DNA of 19,565 nucleotides from Thermococcus sp. GTDB taxonomy: Archaea > Methanobacteriota_B > Thermococci > Thermococcales > Thermococcaceae. A model generated the notes under the pieces. That model was given only the letters and a program-made list of their open reading frames with translations. It was not told the origin of the DNA and searched no databases. Shown piece by piece: positions 1 to 7,186 of this stretch. Position 1 is the first letter of the stretch; every line of letters begins with the position of its first letter. The stretch covers positions 1 to 19,565 of the forward strand of contig NZ_JAMONU010000003.1 in assembly GCF_027066465.1 (NCBI RefSeq), in the 5' to 3' direction. Position numbers and translations under genes: made by a program.

Positions 1-1
1 G

Positions 2-136
2 AAGGCCTATCTCGGCGACGTTGAGGTCGACGAAGGCGGCGACACGATTCAGGTTAAGATAAAGGTCAAGGCCTTTCCCATGAGAAAGGAGACCGTCGTG
101 AAGGCCGTGAGGGAGTGGCTGGAGGAGAAGGAATGA
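2..136 (+). CDS. C-terminus of a probable archaeal exosome-associated RNA-binding protein (COG1325-like), 5' truncated
   Basis: The window opens inside a reading frame of 44 codons that ends at TGA 134-136. The visible tail alternates beta-like and charged segments (EVDEGGDTIQVKIKVKAFPM) and closes with a helix ending VREWLEEKE. Its stop overlaps the start of the RNase P component 3 gene in an ATGA arrangement, so the two are translationally coupled. In many archaea the gene directly before Rpp30 encodes a small RNA-binding protein predicted to work with the exosome (COG1325), and this tail fits that family. The assignment rests mainly on gene order because too little sequence is present for motif recognition. 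Confidence 0.6.
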   Translation, partial: KAYLGDVEVDEGGDTIQVKIKVKAFPMRKETVVKAVREWLEEKE

Positions 137-780
137 GCGGGAGGGACTACTTCGTCGAGATGGACATCAGGAATGCGGAAGCCTACGAGTTAGCTAATGA
201 GTGGTTCGACGAGGTAGTCTTCACCAAAAAGCTCGTCCTTGACAAAGAGCCGGACTGGGACTCGCTTAAGGAAGAACTCCGAGAACTCAGAAGGACCTAC
301 GGAAAGGTCGCGGTTCTGCTCGTAACGAGAAAGCCGAGCCTGATAAGGACCTTTAAAGCGAGAAACCTCAGGGCTCTGCTTTACGTTCAGGGAGGCGACA
401 TGAGGGTCAACAGGATGGCCATCGAGGCAAAGGTTGACGCGCTGATAAGTCCCTGGCTCGGTAGGAAGGACTACGGCTTCGATCACACGCTGGCTGGAAT
501 GGCCGGCAGGAGGGGCGTCGCGATAGGGTTTTCCCTCTCACCCCTTTTGAGGGCGAACCCCTACGAGAGGGCATTAACGCTCCGCTTCATGGCCAAGGTC
601 TGGGAGTTAACAAAGAAGTACCGCGTTCCGCGCTTCATCACGAGCTCCGCCGAAAGTAAATGGGAGGTTCGTTCTCCGAGGGACTTGATGAGCCTCGGGA
701 TAAACATCGGGATGGAGATTCCAGAGGCGAGGGCAAGCCTGAACTTCCACCCGAGGCAAATTCTTGGTAAACTCGAGTAG
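133..780 (+). CDS. rnp3: Ribonuclease P protein component 3 (Rpp30 homologue)
   Basis: Rpp30 is the TIM-barrel protein subunit of archaeal RNase P. With Pop5 it supports the catalytic RNA in removing 5' leaders from pre-tRNAs. The 215-residue product has the usual family length (about 210). It shows the expected alternation: an early strand (YFVEMDIRN), KVAVLLVTRKPSLIRTFKAR, the ALISPWLGRKDYGFDHTLAGMA region, GVAIGFSLSPLL, and a C-terminal PRFITSSAE followed by RSPRDLMSLGINIGME. ATG 133 is preferred over the in-frame upstream GTG 115 because GGAGGAG lies 5-6 bases before it and it overlaps the upstream stop as ATGA. The neighbour upstream is a probable RNA-processing gene, so this is the tail of an RNA-processing operon. 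Family recognition is strong. Confidence 0.93.
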   Translation: MSGRDYFVEMDIRNAEAYELANEWFDEVVFTKKLVLDKEPDWDSLKEELRELRRTYGKVAVLLVTRKPSLIRTFKARNLRALLYVQGGDMRVNRMAIEAKVDALISPWLGRKDYGFDHTLAGMAGRRGVAIGFSLSPLLRANPYERALTLRFMAKVWELTKKYRVPRFITSSAESKWEVRSPRDLMSLGINIGMEIPEARASLNFHPRQILGKLE

Positions 781-789
781 GTGTTGGCG

Positions 790-1791
790 GTGCTGAAGGT
801 CGAGGTCACCTGCGGGCTTGACGAACGGGAAAAGCTTGAAGAGGTTCTTAAAAAGTGGGGCGTTCCCTTCTACACCGAGGTGGTGAAGGCCAACGGGAAG
901 GGCGCCCTCAAGGTCACGGCCTTCGCGCCGGACTTCGTGATAAACGACCTCGTTGACGAGCTCGTTAAGGTCGTTGACATGAGGAAGGGCCATGCCTCGA
1001 TAACCTGGTCGCAGGTCAGCGGGCGGTCGGTGCGCTACTCATCCGCCGTCAGGTCCCTTGAGAAGTTCCGGGGCAGATGGAGTATTGCCGACATCGAGGG
1101 CCTCATCGAGAGCGCCAATTCACAGGCGAGGGTTGACCCGATTCAGCTGACCCTCGGGGCCGTTGCCTCTATGGTTGCCCTCTTCGGTCTGATTGGCAAC
1201 AACATCGTGATGATTATCTCCGCGATGCTCCTCTCGCCAATCCTCGGCCCCCTCTACGGCTTCTCGCTCAACGTCGTTATGGGGCGCGGAAGGGACGCCC
1301 TAATCGCTGTTTCCTCGATTCTCAAGCTCCTGACGGTTATATTTACCTCGGCCTTCGTCGTCTCCCTCCTCCTGAGGCTCTTCGGCCTCATGCCGGCTGA
1401 ACCGACGAGGGAAATCCTCATCAGGGGAGATTCTGGGATTGTTTACATCCTCCTCGCGGTTCTCCTCGGCTACGCTGGAGTGGTCGCGATAGTGAGCAGA
1501 ATTCCGGAGATTCTTGCTGGAGTCTCGATAGCGGCCGCCCTCGTGCCCCCGACAACCGTCGTGGGAATCTCGCTCGCGATGGGCTGGTGGGGCATCTTCT
1601 TCGGCTCGCTCCGCCTCACGGTTGAGAACGTCCTCGGCCTGCTCGTGGGTTCCCTACTCGGCCTATACCTTCTCAACGTCTCGCCGAGAAGCTACTACGA
1701 GAAGCGGTCCGCAAAGCTCTACACGAGGAGAACGATTGCCGTTCTGGGCATCATGTTGGCGTTCATTGTCCTGCTGGAACTGGCAAAGTAA
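790..1791 (+). CDS. DUF389 / TIGR00341 family integral membrane protein
   Basis: This 333-residue protein has a soluble N-terminal domain of about 110 residues (ferredoxin-like strands LKVEVTCGLDE and GALKVTAFAPDFVINDLVDE). A membrane domain with about six hydrophobic segments follows. The family signature is clear in NNIVMIISAMLLSPILGP, followed by SLNVVMGRGRDA, and again in AGVSIAAALVPPTTVVGISL. The function of DUF389 proteins is unknown; a transport role is only a guess. I chose GTG 790 because AGGTG at 779-783, which overlaps the upstream stop, is well placed for it. GTG 781 is in frame but has no ribosome site. It follows rnp3 by 9 bases and is probably co-transcribed. It converges on trpB2 with an 8-base gap. 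Confidence 0.85.
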   Translation: MLKVEVTCGLDEREKLEEVLKKWGVPFYTEVVKANGKGALKVTAFAPDFVINDLVDELVKVVDMRKGHASITWSQVSGRSVRYSSAVRSLEKFRGRWSIADIEGLIESANSQARVDPIQLTLGAVASMVALFGLIGNNIVMIISAMLLSPILGPLYGFSLNVVMGRGRDALIAVSSILKLLTVIFTSAFVVSLLLRLFGLMPAEPTREILIRGDSGIVYILLAVLLGYAGVVAIVSRIPEILAGVSIAAALVPPTTVVGISLAMGWWGIFFGSLRLTVENVLGLLVGSLLGLYLLNVSPRSYYEKRSAKLYTRRTIAVLGIMLAFIVLLELAK

Positions 1792-1796
1792 AAAAA
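1790..1796 (-). terminator. T-run terminator after trpB2
   Basis: Read on the minus strand, seven consecutive T residues follow the trpB2 stop by a few bases (GACTTTTTTTAC). Archaeal RNA polymerase terminates intrinsically on such oligo-T tracts. The run lies over the stop codon of the convergent DUF389 gene, so the two transcription units meet here almost without spacer. Confidence 0.5.
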
Positions 1797-1799
1797 GTC

Positions 1800-3128
1800 T
1801 CAGGGCGTCTCCAGAGCCGGGAAGTAGTCCGGCTCATAATCTTCGAGCTTTCCGTCCAGGTAATCCTCGTAGCCCTTTAAATCGAGCAGGCCGTGACCAC
1901 TCAGGTTGAAGAGTATGACCTCCTCCTTTCCTTCCTCCTTCGCTTTCAAAGCTCTGTCTATGACGCCCTTTATCGCGTGGGCGCTCTCCGGTGCTGGAAT
2001 TATACCCTCGGTCTTCGCGAACAGCTCCGCCGCCTGGAAGACCTCGTTCTGGTGGTAAGCGACTGGCCTGACTATCCCGTGGTTTATGAGGATGCTCAGC
2101 GTCGGGGCTAAACCGTGGTAGCGAAGCCCTCCAGCGTGAATCGGCGGGACGTAGTAGGTGTGGCCGAGGGTGTGCATCTTCATCTTTGGAGTGTATCCGC
2201 CTGAGTCGCCGAAGTCGTACTTGTAGACACCACGCGTCATGCTCGGAGCTGCTTTCGGCTCGACCGCTATGAACTCGTACTCTTTTTTACCGCTCAGGAC
2301 GTCCCTCACGAAGGGATACGCTAACCCGGCGAAGTTGCTCCCACCCCCTACACAGCCAATTATAACGTCCGGCTCCTCGAACTCCTTCATCTGCTCCTGA
2401 GCTTCGAGTCCGATGACGGTCTGGTGCATGAGCACGTGGTTGAGAACGCTCCCGAGGGCGTAGCGGGCTTTTTCGTCCCTCAAAACGTCTTCAATCGCCT
2501 CGCTTATCGCTATTCCCAGCCCTCCGGGGTGGTTGGGGTCCTCGCTCAGGAACTTCCGACCTATCTCGGTTCTGTCGCTTGGACTTGGGTAGATTTCGGC
2601 CCCGTAGAGGCGCATTATCGTCTTCCTGTAGGGCTTCTGCTGATAGCTGGCGCGCGCCATGTAAACGCGAACTTTTAACCCAAGCAGGGCACCGGCCAGG
2701 CTCAAAGCGGTTCCCCACTGGCCGGCCCCGGTCTCGGTAACGAGCCTCTCTATCCCCTGCTCCTTTGCGTAGTAGGCCTGGGCTAAAGCGGTGTTTATCT
2801 TGTGGCTCCCCGTTACGGTGGCACCCTCGTACTTGAAGTAAATCCTCGCCGGTGTGTCGAGGGCTTTCTCAAGGTTCGTCGCCCTGAAAAGCGGTGTTGG
2901 CCTGCCTATCTTGGCGTAGAGCTCACGGACCTTCTTTGGAATCTCGATGTACCTTTCCGTGCTCATCTCCTGCTTCACAAGCTCCTCCGCGAAAATCCTC
3001 AACAGCTTCTCCGGCCTCATCGGCTCGTCGGTTTCCGGGTCGAGGGGCGGAGCTAAGGGCTCCGGGAGGTCGGTCAGTATGTTGTACCACCTCTTTGGTA
3101 TCTTCGAATCGGGCAGAACGGCTTTCAT
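1800..3128 (-). CDS. trpB2: Tryptophan synthase beta chain-like enzyme, TrpB2 type
   Basis: TrpB2 is a PLP enzyme that condenses indole (or a related acceptor) with serine to give tryptophan. It lacks the TrpA-coupling features of classical TrpB1. The 442-residue length fits TrpB2 and exceeds TrpB1 (about 390). The PLP lysine is K110 in TVTGSHKINTALAQ. The TrpB2-type variant of the catalytic loop is visible at about 132-140 (ETGAGQWGTAL, with W where TrpB1 has H). The phosphate-cradle loop is GCVGGGSNFAG, and LSGHGLLDL closes the active site. ATG 3128 is preferred over the upstream in-frame ATG 3179 because GGAGGAGGTG lies just before it. No trp biosynthetic operon flanks it, so it is a stand-alone copy for which indole salvage is a reasonable inference. 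The leader carries three repeats and a TATA box at 3379-3390. Confidence 0.93.
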   Translation of the reverse strand: MKAVLPDSKIPKRWYNILTDLPEPLAPPLDPETDEPMRPEKLLRIFAEELVKQEMSTERYIEIPKKVRELYAKIGRPTPLFRATNLEKALDTPARIYFKYEGATVTGSHKINTALAQAYYAKEQGIERLVTETGAGQWGTALSLAGALLGLKVRVYMARASYQQKPYRKTIMRLYGAEIYPSPSDRTEIGRKFLSEDPNHPGGLGIAISEAIEDVLRDEKARYALGSVLNHVLMHQTVIGLEAQEQMKEFEEPDVIIGCVGGGSNFAGLAYPFVRDVLSGKKEYEFIAVEPKAAPSMTRGVYKYDFGDSGGYTPKMKMHTLGHTYYVPPIHAGGLRYHGLAPTLSILINHGIVRPVAYHQNEVFQAAELFAKTEGIIPAPESAHAIKGVIDRALKAKEEGKEEVILFNLSGHGLLDLKGYEDYLDGKLEDYEPDYFPALETP

Positions 3129-3239
3129 TCCAACACCTCCTCCAATTCCTTTAATCCGTTTGGAGAAAGGACGTCCCAAAGGATGAGGGAATAAGAGCGT
3201 GAGGACTAAACCGGAGTGTTTAGATGACAGAACGGCGCG

Positions 3240-3345
3240 GCCAAAAGCAATCCCTCCTCAGCTCAGCGCCAAAAACAATCCCGCCTAACCGCTATGCCAG
3301 AGCTCGAGAAGCGACTTTCAAAGCCAAAAACAATCACTCCTGACC
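3240..3345 (-). repeat. Three 23-base direct repeats in the trpB2 leader
   Basis: Copies lie at 3240-3262, 3268-3290 and 3323-3345. On the plus strand they read GCCAAAARCAATC, then a CTCCT-like block and ANC. On the minus strand each can be read as a peptide ending RxDCFW. Start-to-start spacings are 28 and 55 bases, about one and two periods; a GCCA word at 3296 sits where a middle copy would be, but the rest does not match. The spacings are not multiples of three, so the copies fall in three different reading frames. This suggests a nucleotide-level element rather than a repeated peptide. The 3129-3461 stretch holds no other gene I can support. Confidence 0.75.
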
Positions 3346-3378
3346 ATCATGGCGCATCGTAGTGCAGATGATTTTGGA

Positions 3379-3390
3379 GTTTATATCTTT
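3379..3390 (-). promoter_or_regulatory. BRE/TATA promoter for trpB2 and its leader
   Basis: On the minus strand AAAGATATAAAC, preceded by a purine-rich BRE-like stretch, is the best TATA box between the two minus-strand genes. The expected start is about 25 bases downstream, near 3357. This gives trpB2 a leader of roughly 230 bases that includes all three repeats. A closer promoter for trpB2 cannot be excluded, but I see no comparable TATA in 3129-3230. Confidence 0.55.
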
Positions 3391-3395
3391 TTTGG

Positions 3396-3440
3396 AAAAA
3401 CGACCGGCACAAAGACGAAAACAGCGAAATTTTTGCCGGT
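3396..3440 (-). terminator. Possible terminator after the 3462-4238 gene
   Basis: A 7-base inverted repeat (ACCGGCA at 3403-3409 with TGCCGGT at 3434-3440) is followed on the minus strand by TCGTTTTTCC. It lies just downstream of the minus-strand gene ending at 3462 and upstream of the trpB2 TATA box, so it would separate the two units. The 24-base loop makes the hairpin weak; the T-run alone may act. Confidence 0.35.
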
Positions 3441-3461
3441 TTTCCCGTCTAAATGTTAAGC

Positions 3462-4238
3462 TTACCTAACCCTCGGGCCGGAGAGGATTCCAAGGACCTC
3501 ATCAACGTCTGCCTTTCTGCCCTTCAGAACGATGAGTGCCTTGTACTGACCGGCATCGCTCTCGAGGAACCTAAGGTCCCTGTCTTTTTTCTTCAGGAGG
3601 TATTCGGCATACTTTACCTCGCTCTCATTTGAGTACACGAGGATGAGTACCAGAACCCCGTCCCCCACTTTTATCTCGAAGGAGAACTTTGCGAGGTACC
3701 AGTCGGGCAGTGGCCCCTCCCAGGTTGCCTGGCCTATGGTGATGTTGTACTTCATAAGTTCGCTTCCAAGCGAAAGTGCGAGGGCTTCGGCGGCTTTCCA
3801 CGGGCTTGGAGATGAAATCAAAGTGCCGCTCTTCGGTCTTCCGCAGAGCCACATCCTGCCGGTTGCGTTGAGGACGTCGTCGTAGGAACCCCTCAGGGCG
3901 AGAAACCTTGAACCGTTGTAGGCTATGTAATACGTCCTGTTCTTCGACTCCCAGAGGCTCCACTGGCAGGTTACCCTGCTCCAGTTGCCTTGGCTCATTG
4001 AGTAGCCGATGTTCTGGAGCTGCCCCATGACCTTCCCGTAGAGGGCACTTGCGTTTTTAGACGTCAGGCTGAGAACCTCAACGCTTCCGTTTTTCTGCCA
4101 GCTCATGTTGATGAGCACCGGGGGGTCGTTGTATCCCCACATCTTTGGCCTTGGCACGGGTTTGATGTAGTAGTAATCCCAGTACACGACCCCGAGGATG
4201 ACCGCAACGGCCAGGACCACAGCTAACAGCCGCTTCAC
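3462..4238 (-). CDS. Unrecognised exported, membrane-anchored protein with many N-glycosylation sequons
   Basis: I do not recognise a family. The 258-residue product starts MKRLLAVVLAVAVILGVVYW, a positively charged start followed by one hydrophobic helix (residues about 3-20) without a clear cleavage site, so it is probably anchored with the rest outside. The body contains nine N-X-S/T sequons (for example NMS, NGS, NAS, NWS, NRT, NAT, NIT, NES) and two cysteines, which fits a secreted archaeal glycoprotein. GTG 4238 is chosen because GAGGTGG lies 5 bases upstream; GTG 4247, four bases past the previous stop's first base, is in frame but has no ribosome site. The ribosome site overlaps the stop of the 4249-4695 gene, so the two form an operon diverging from nikR. 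Confidence 0.8.
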   Translation of the reverse strand: MKRLLAVVLAVAVILGVVYWDYYYIKPVPRPKMWGYNDPPVLINMSWQKNGSVEVLSLTSKNASALYGKVMGQLQNIGYSMSQGNWSRVTCQWSLWESKNRTYYIAYNGSRFLALRGSYDDVLNATGRMWLCGRPKSGTLISSPSPWKAAEALALSLGSELMKYNITIGQATWEGPLPDWYLAKFSFEIKVGDGVLVLILVYSNESEVKYAEYLLKKKDRDLRFLESDAGQYKALIVLKGRKADVDEVLGILSGPRVR

Positions 4239-4248
4239 GGCAACCACC

Positions 4249-4695
4249 TCACGCTATCTCCGTCTGCTCGTAGGGGGTCTCCCCTCTCCTGTGCTTCACG
4301 AGCTGGGAGTAGAAGAACTCCTTAAGCTCCGGGGACATTCCATCGTCGAGGAGCAGGTCCGCCTTGCCTCTGTAGTCCTTCTCGGCCTTTGTTATAAGGA
4401 GGGCTATCTTGGGGGTCAGGTGTTCGAGGAGTGCCTTTGCGACCTCCGCGTACTCCTCGTCGTCAAGCTCCTCGTCGCTCTCAATCGCTATGTACACTAT
4501 AAATCCCTTCATCTGAACGGCCAGCACGGTTTCAATTTCCGTAACTTCGAAGAACGAGAAGTTGTAGCCTTCCCTCTCGGCCCGGGCTATGAGGACTCCC
4601 TTTATTGAGAGCGTGACGGGCTTATCGTTGATTTCAAAGATTAGGTCTTCGGCGAATTCTCTCTTCGCCAGGGTGTACAGCTCGCTCAGGGGCAT
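4249..4695 (-). CDS. Unrecognised acidic soluble protein, divergent from nikR
   Basis: The 148-residue product has no signal peptide or membrane segment and is rich in E, D and L, with patterns of alternating strands (EFAEDLIFEINDKPVTLSIK, then VLAVQMKGFIVYIAIES) and helices (DEEYAEVAKALLEHL). I recognise no family. It is the first gene of a two-gene minus-strand operon. On the minus strand a TATA box (CTTTTATC, plus coordinates 4718-4725) lies about 25 bases upstream of the ATG, and there is no ribosome site before the ATG, so the message is predicted to be leaderless. The TATA box lies inside a dyad that also adjoins the nikR promoter, suggesting coordinated control. Confidence 0.8.
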   Translation of the reverse strand: MPLSELYTLAKREFAEDLIFEINDKPVTLSIKGVLIARAEREGYNFSFFEVTEIETVLAVQMKGFIVYIAIESDEELDDEEYAEVAKALLEHLTPKIALLITKAEKDYRGKADLLLDDGMSPELKEFFYSQLVKHRRGETPYEQTEIA

Positions 4696-4712
4696 GTTGG
4701 GGGTTATCTTGA

Positions 4713-4736
4713 GTTCCGATAAAAGACTTTTGGAAC
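4713..4736. promoter_or_regulatory. Compound dyad between nikR and the divergent operon, candidate operator
   Basis: GTTCC (4713-4717) and GGAAC (4732-4736) enclose AAAAG-A-CTTTT (4721-4731), giving nested inverted repeats within 24 bases. The outer arms are off-centre by three bases. The dyad covers the TATA box of the minus-strand operon and abuts the BRE of nikR. The binding protein is not known from sequence; NikR itself is the obvious first candidate. Confidence 0.45.
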
Positions 4737-4749
4737 AGGTTTATAACTT
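4736..4749 (+). promoter_or_regulatory. BRE/TATA promoter of nikR
   Basis: AGG followed by TTTATAAC (TATA at about 4740-4747) lies 30-38 bases before ATG 4778. The predicted start is near 4768, leaving a leader of about ten bases that holds the ribosome site GGTGGT. Confidence 0.6.
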
Positions 4750-4777
4750 CAGTGTCATCAACTAAATCGGTGGTGTT

Positions 4778-5194
4778 ATGAGGGTCGTTCGCTTCGGTGT
4801 TTCGGTTCCCGAGGAGTTGCTCGAAAAGTTCGACAGAATAATTGAGGAGAAGGGCTACGTCAACAGGAGCGAGGCAATAAGGGACCTCATGAGGGACTTC
4901 ATAATCCGAAACGAGTGGGAGATGGGAGATACTGAAGTTGCCGGAACCATAACGATGCTCTACAACCACGACGAGGCGGACGTCGTCAAGGAGCTCCTCG
5001 ACCTACAGCACGAGTACCTTGAAGAAATTGTTTCCAGCATTCACGTCCACATGGACGAGCACAACTGCCTTGAGGTCGTCATAGTCAAGGGAAAGGCGAG
5101 CAGGATAAAGGAGATAGCAGACCGGCTACTGAGCCTCAAGGGAGTGAAGCACGGCAAGCTTGTCATGACTGGAACCGGGAAGGAGCTGGTTTAA
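4778..5194 (+). CDS. nikR: Nickel-responsive transcriptional regulator NikR
   Basis: NikR is a tetrameric ribbon-helix-helix repressor that binds Ni(II) and controls nickel uptake and nickel enzymes. The 138-residue product has the full family length. The N-terminal RHH domain (residues about 1-47) has the DNA-contacting strand MRVVRFGVSV and helices including NRSEAIRDLMRDF. The C-terminal ACT-like domain (about 53-133) carries the four high-affinity nickel ligands in family spacing: H78, H89, H91 and C97 (E. coli H76, H87, H89, C95), in HEYLEEIVSSIHVHMDEHNC. No nickel transporter or hydrogenase gene is adjacent; the divergent unknown operon shares its promoter region. Its TAA overlaps the rqcH stop in TTAA. 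Confidence 0.95.
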   Translation: MRVVRFGVSVPEELLEKFDRIIEEKGYVNRSEAIRDLMRDFIIRNEWEMGDTEVAGTITMLYNHDEADVVKELLDLQHEYLEEIVSSIHVHMDEHNCLEVVIVKGKASRIKEIADRLLSLKGVKHGKLVMTGTGKELV

Positions 5195-7143
5195 CCGACC
5201 ACCTCCACTATTTCTCCACCTCCCGGAGGCAGAATCGCGTTCAAGTCCTCCTCGCGAACCTTGTAGCCCCACTTCTCAAGGATTCCGCGTATCTTCTTGA
5301 CGAGCTCTCCCTTCTTGAGCCTGCCGGGCCTTATGACGATGTACCTGTTCGTGTGGGCCTTAATCGCGTCAAGGGGCGCGCAGACGACGTAGTCCTCCCC
5401 CTCGTAGTTTATGACTCCCACCGCCAGCCTGAGCGGTAGTCCCCTAAGCCAATTCCTCTTCCCGTAGACCATGAAGGCGCCCTTGCCGAGGTACTCACCG
5501 CTGGGAGCCTGTTTAGTCACCTGATTTGGATACGCCCAGTAGGCGTCTCCACTGTAAAGCCCCTGACTCCACGCCCTGCTCATCGAGACGGCGAACTGGC
5601 AGGCCTCGAAGATGGTCTTCTCTCCGGCTTTCTGCCCGTCCTTGATGACGACGTGTGGCGCTCCGTAAACATCTGCATGGCAGTAGAGGTCGTTCTCGGT
5701 CATGTGCTTCTTTACGAGAACCTCGTTGGTGCTCGCGTCCTTTCCAGCCAGTACAAGAAAGCCCTCGCTCGAAACGAACCAGCGGAACTTCTCAAACCAC
5801 TTTCTCCTGCTCCTCTCCACCCTCCTAACGTTGAGTTCCTTCTTCATCTCCTCCTCGATGAGCTTCTCGACCTCGTCGAGCTTGCGCTTCGTGTCCTCGT
5901 AGGCCTTCAGGGCACCCTCATACTTGTGACGGAACTTCTTGGCGTTCTCGTAGTAGAGCTCGGCGTTCTCGCCTACGCTTTTGTTTAAATAAAGCTTGAC
6001 CTTCTTTCCATCGAGCTCAATCGTTACGGCCTTATCCTTCGGGTCGATGGATTTTACCATGAGTGCAACTCTGTTGCCCTCTTTTTTGCCTGCCTCTATT
6101 CTCCTTTTGAACTCCTCCCAGCCGAGCTTTTCCGTTGCCTTCCTGAACTCGTCCAAAAGCCGTTCAACCATCGCGTAGTTCGCGTAGATTAAATTCCCTA
6201 TTTCTTGGTTCTCGTTCATGGCCCTCTCGAAGCCCTTGAGCATCTCCTCCTGCTTCCTCAGCGTCGCCAGTAGCTGTCTCTTCTTGCTTTCGAGCTTTTT
6301 TGTCCTCTCGATTTTGGCCTTCTCGATTGTGAGCTTACCAAAGTATTCATCGAGGGCCTCGCTGAACGTTTTAAAATAGTGCTTCTCAAGTCCCTCGTAG
6401 ATTCTCAGCTCGATTGGGACGACGTCGTGCATGTTGCCGTCCTTGTAGACGATGTTCGGTTTCGGCTCGTCGTTGAAAGTTTTCATCATCGCCTCGTAGA
6501 CCTTCCTCAAATCCTCGTCGCTCAGTTCCTTCACGGGGGTGGTTTTCTCGAAGCCGGCCCTTATGGAAATCTCCTCCGCGTACATTCCGCCCATGTTGAG
6601 CTTCCTCGCCAGGGCTCTGACGAGCTCAAGGTTTTCGTCCTCCCGCATAAGCTCAAGGAAGCGCTCGAAGGAAACCTCCAACGGGTTTTCACGGGCTGGC
6701 GGGAACTTGTACTCTGCCTTCGGCTTTATCGTCCTGTCCTTGTACTCTTCGTAGCGGAGAGCTGCCACAATCCTGTTCTCAGAATCAACGAGGATTATGT
6801 TCCCCCTCCTGAAGAGCTCGCCGATGAGCGTGTAGTCGCCGACACGAACCTTGACAATCCTGTCGAACTGGTGTTGCTCTATCGCGTCTATAAAGCCTCC
6901 GCCCAGGTGCTTTCTGAGGAGCATGGTGAAGCTCGAAGGCTGTTTCGGCGCCTCCTTGACGTAGCTCGTTAAATGAAACCTCTTTCCAGCCTGGAGGATT
7001 AAATCCGCTCTCCCCTCCTTCGTGCGGAGCTTAATCCTAATCTCGTCCCCGTCGTGGTAGACCTTGTCAACGCGAGAGCCAACGAGCCATTGAAGCTCCC
7101 TCACAACGTAGCGTATGTCAACGGAACTCATCTCCTCCTTCAT
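5191..7143 (-). CDS. rqcH: Ribosome rescue factor RqcH (NEMF/Rqc2/FbpA-like NFACT protein)
   Basis: RqcH binds the 50S subunit with a stalled peptidyl-tRNA and directs C-terminal tailing of the nascent chain for degradation. The 650-residue protein has the three expected parts. An NFACT-N region comes first (about 1-265), with LLRKHLGGGFI and the conserved D94-R95 pair in QHQFDRIVKVRV. A charged coiled-coil section follows (about 270-450, rich in K and E). The NFACT-R region (about 455-610) has WFVSSEGFLVLAGKDASTNE, DLYCHADVYGAPHVVIK and SGEYLGKGAFMVYGKRNW. ATG 7143 is supported by GGTGG five bases upstream; ATG 7131 is an alternative. Its own TATA box (TTTTAACC, minus strand, about 7175-7182) lies in the 40-base gap after the previous gene. 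Together with psmB in this window it points to protein quality control. Confidence 0.95.
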   Translation of the reverse strand: MKEEMSSVDIRYVVRELQWLVGSRVDKVYHDGDEIRIKLRTKEGRADLILQAGKRFHLTSYVKEAPKQPSSFTMLLRKHLGGGFIDAIEQHQFDRIVKVRVGDYTLIGELFRRGNIILVDSENRIVAALRYEEYKDRTIKPKAEYKFPPARENPLEVSFERFLELMREDENLELVRALARKLNMGGMYAEEISIRAGFEKTTPVKELSDEDLRKVYEAMMKTFNDEPKPNIVYKDGNMHDVVPIELRIYEGLEKHYFKTFSEALDEYFGKLTIEKAKIERTKKLESKKRQLLATLRKQEEMLKGFERAMNENQEIGNLIYANYAMVERLLDEFRKATEKLGWEEFKRRIEAGKKEGNRVALMVKSIDPKDKAVTIELDGKKVKLYLNKSVGENAELYYENAKKFRHKYEGALKAYEDTKRKLDEVEKLIEEEMKKELNVRRVERSRRKWFEKFRWFVSSEGFLVLAGKDASTNEVLVKKHMTENDLYCHADVYGAPHVVIKDGQKAGEKTIFEACQFAVSMSRAWSQGLYSGDAYWAYPNQVTKQAPSGEYLGKGAFMVYGKRNWLRGLPLRLAVGVINYEGEDYVVCAPLDAIKAHTNRYIVIRPGRLKKGELVKKIRGILEKWGYKVREEDLNAILPPGGGEIVEVVG

Positions 7144-7172
7144 TCTCCCACCTGAAAAAGAGTAGAGGGCTG

Positions 7173-7186
7173 GGGTTAAAAGGTTA
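7173..7186 (-). promoter_or_regulatory. Promoter of rqcH
   Basis: On the minus strand CTTTAACCTTTTAACC provides a TATA-like box whose centre lies about 25 bases before a start near 7153. It overlaps the stop of the 7184-7435 gene, so rqcH can be transcribed independently of it. Confidence 0.45.

Noticed and set aside
3240..3345. Short CRISPR array
   Set aside because: Repeats are imperfect, spaced 28 and 55 bases with gaps of only 5 and 32 bases, and no cas gene or leader is present.
3318..3350. Tryptophan attenuator leader peptide for trpB2
   Set aside because: Only one tryptophan codon per copy, the copies are in three frames, no good ribosome site precedes ATG 3350, and no terminator/antiterminator pair was found; kept only as a question in the findings.
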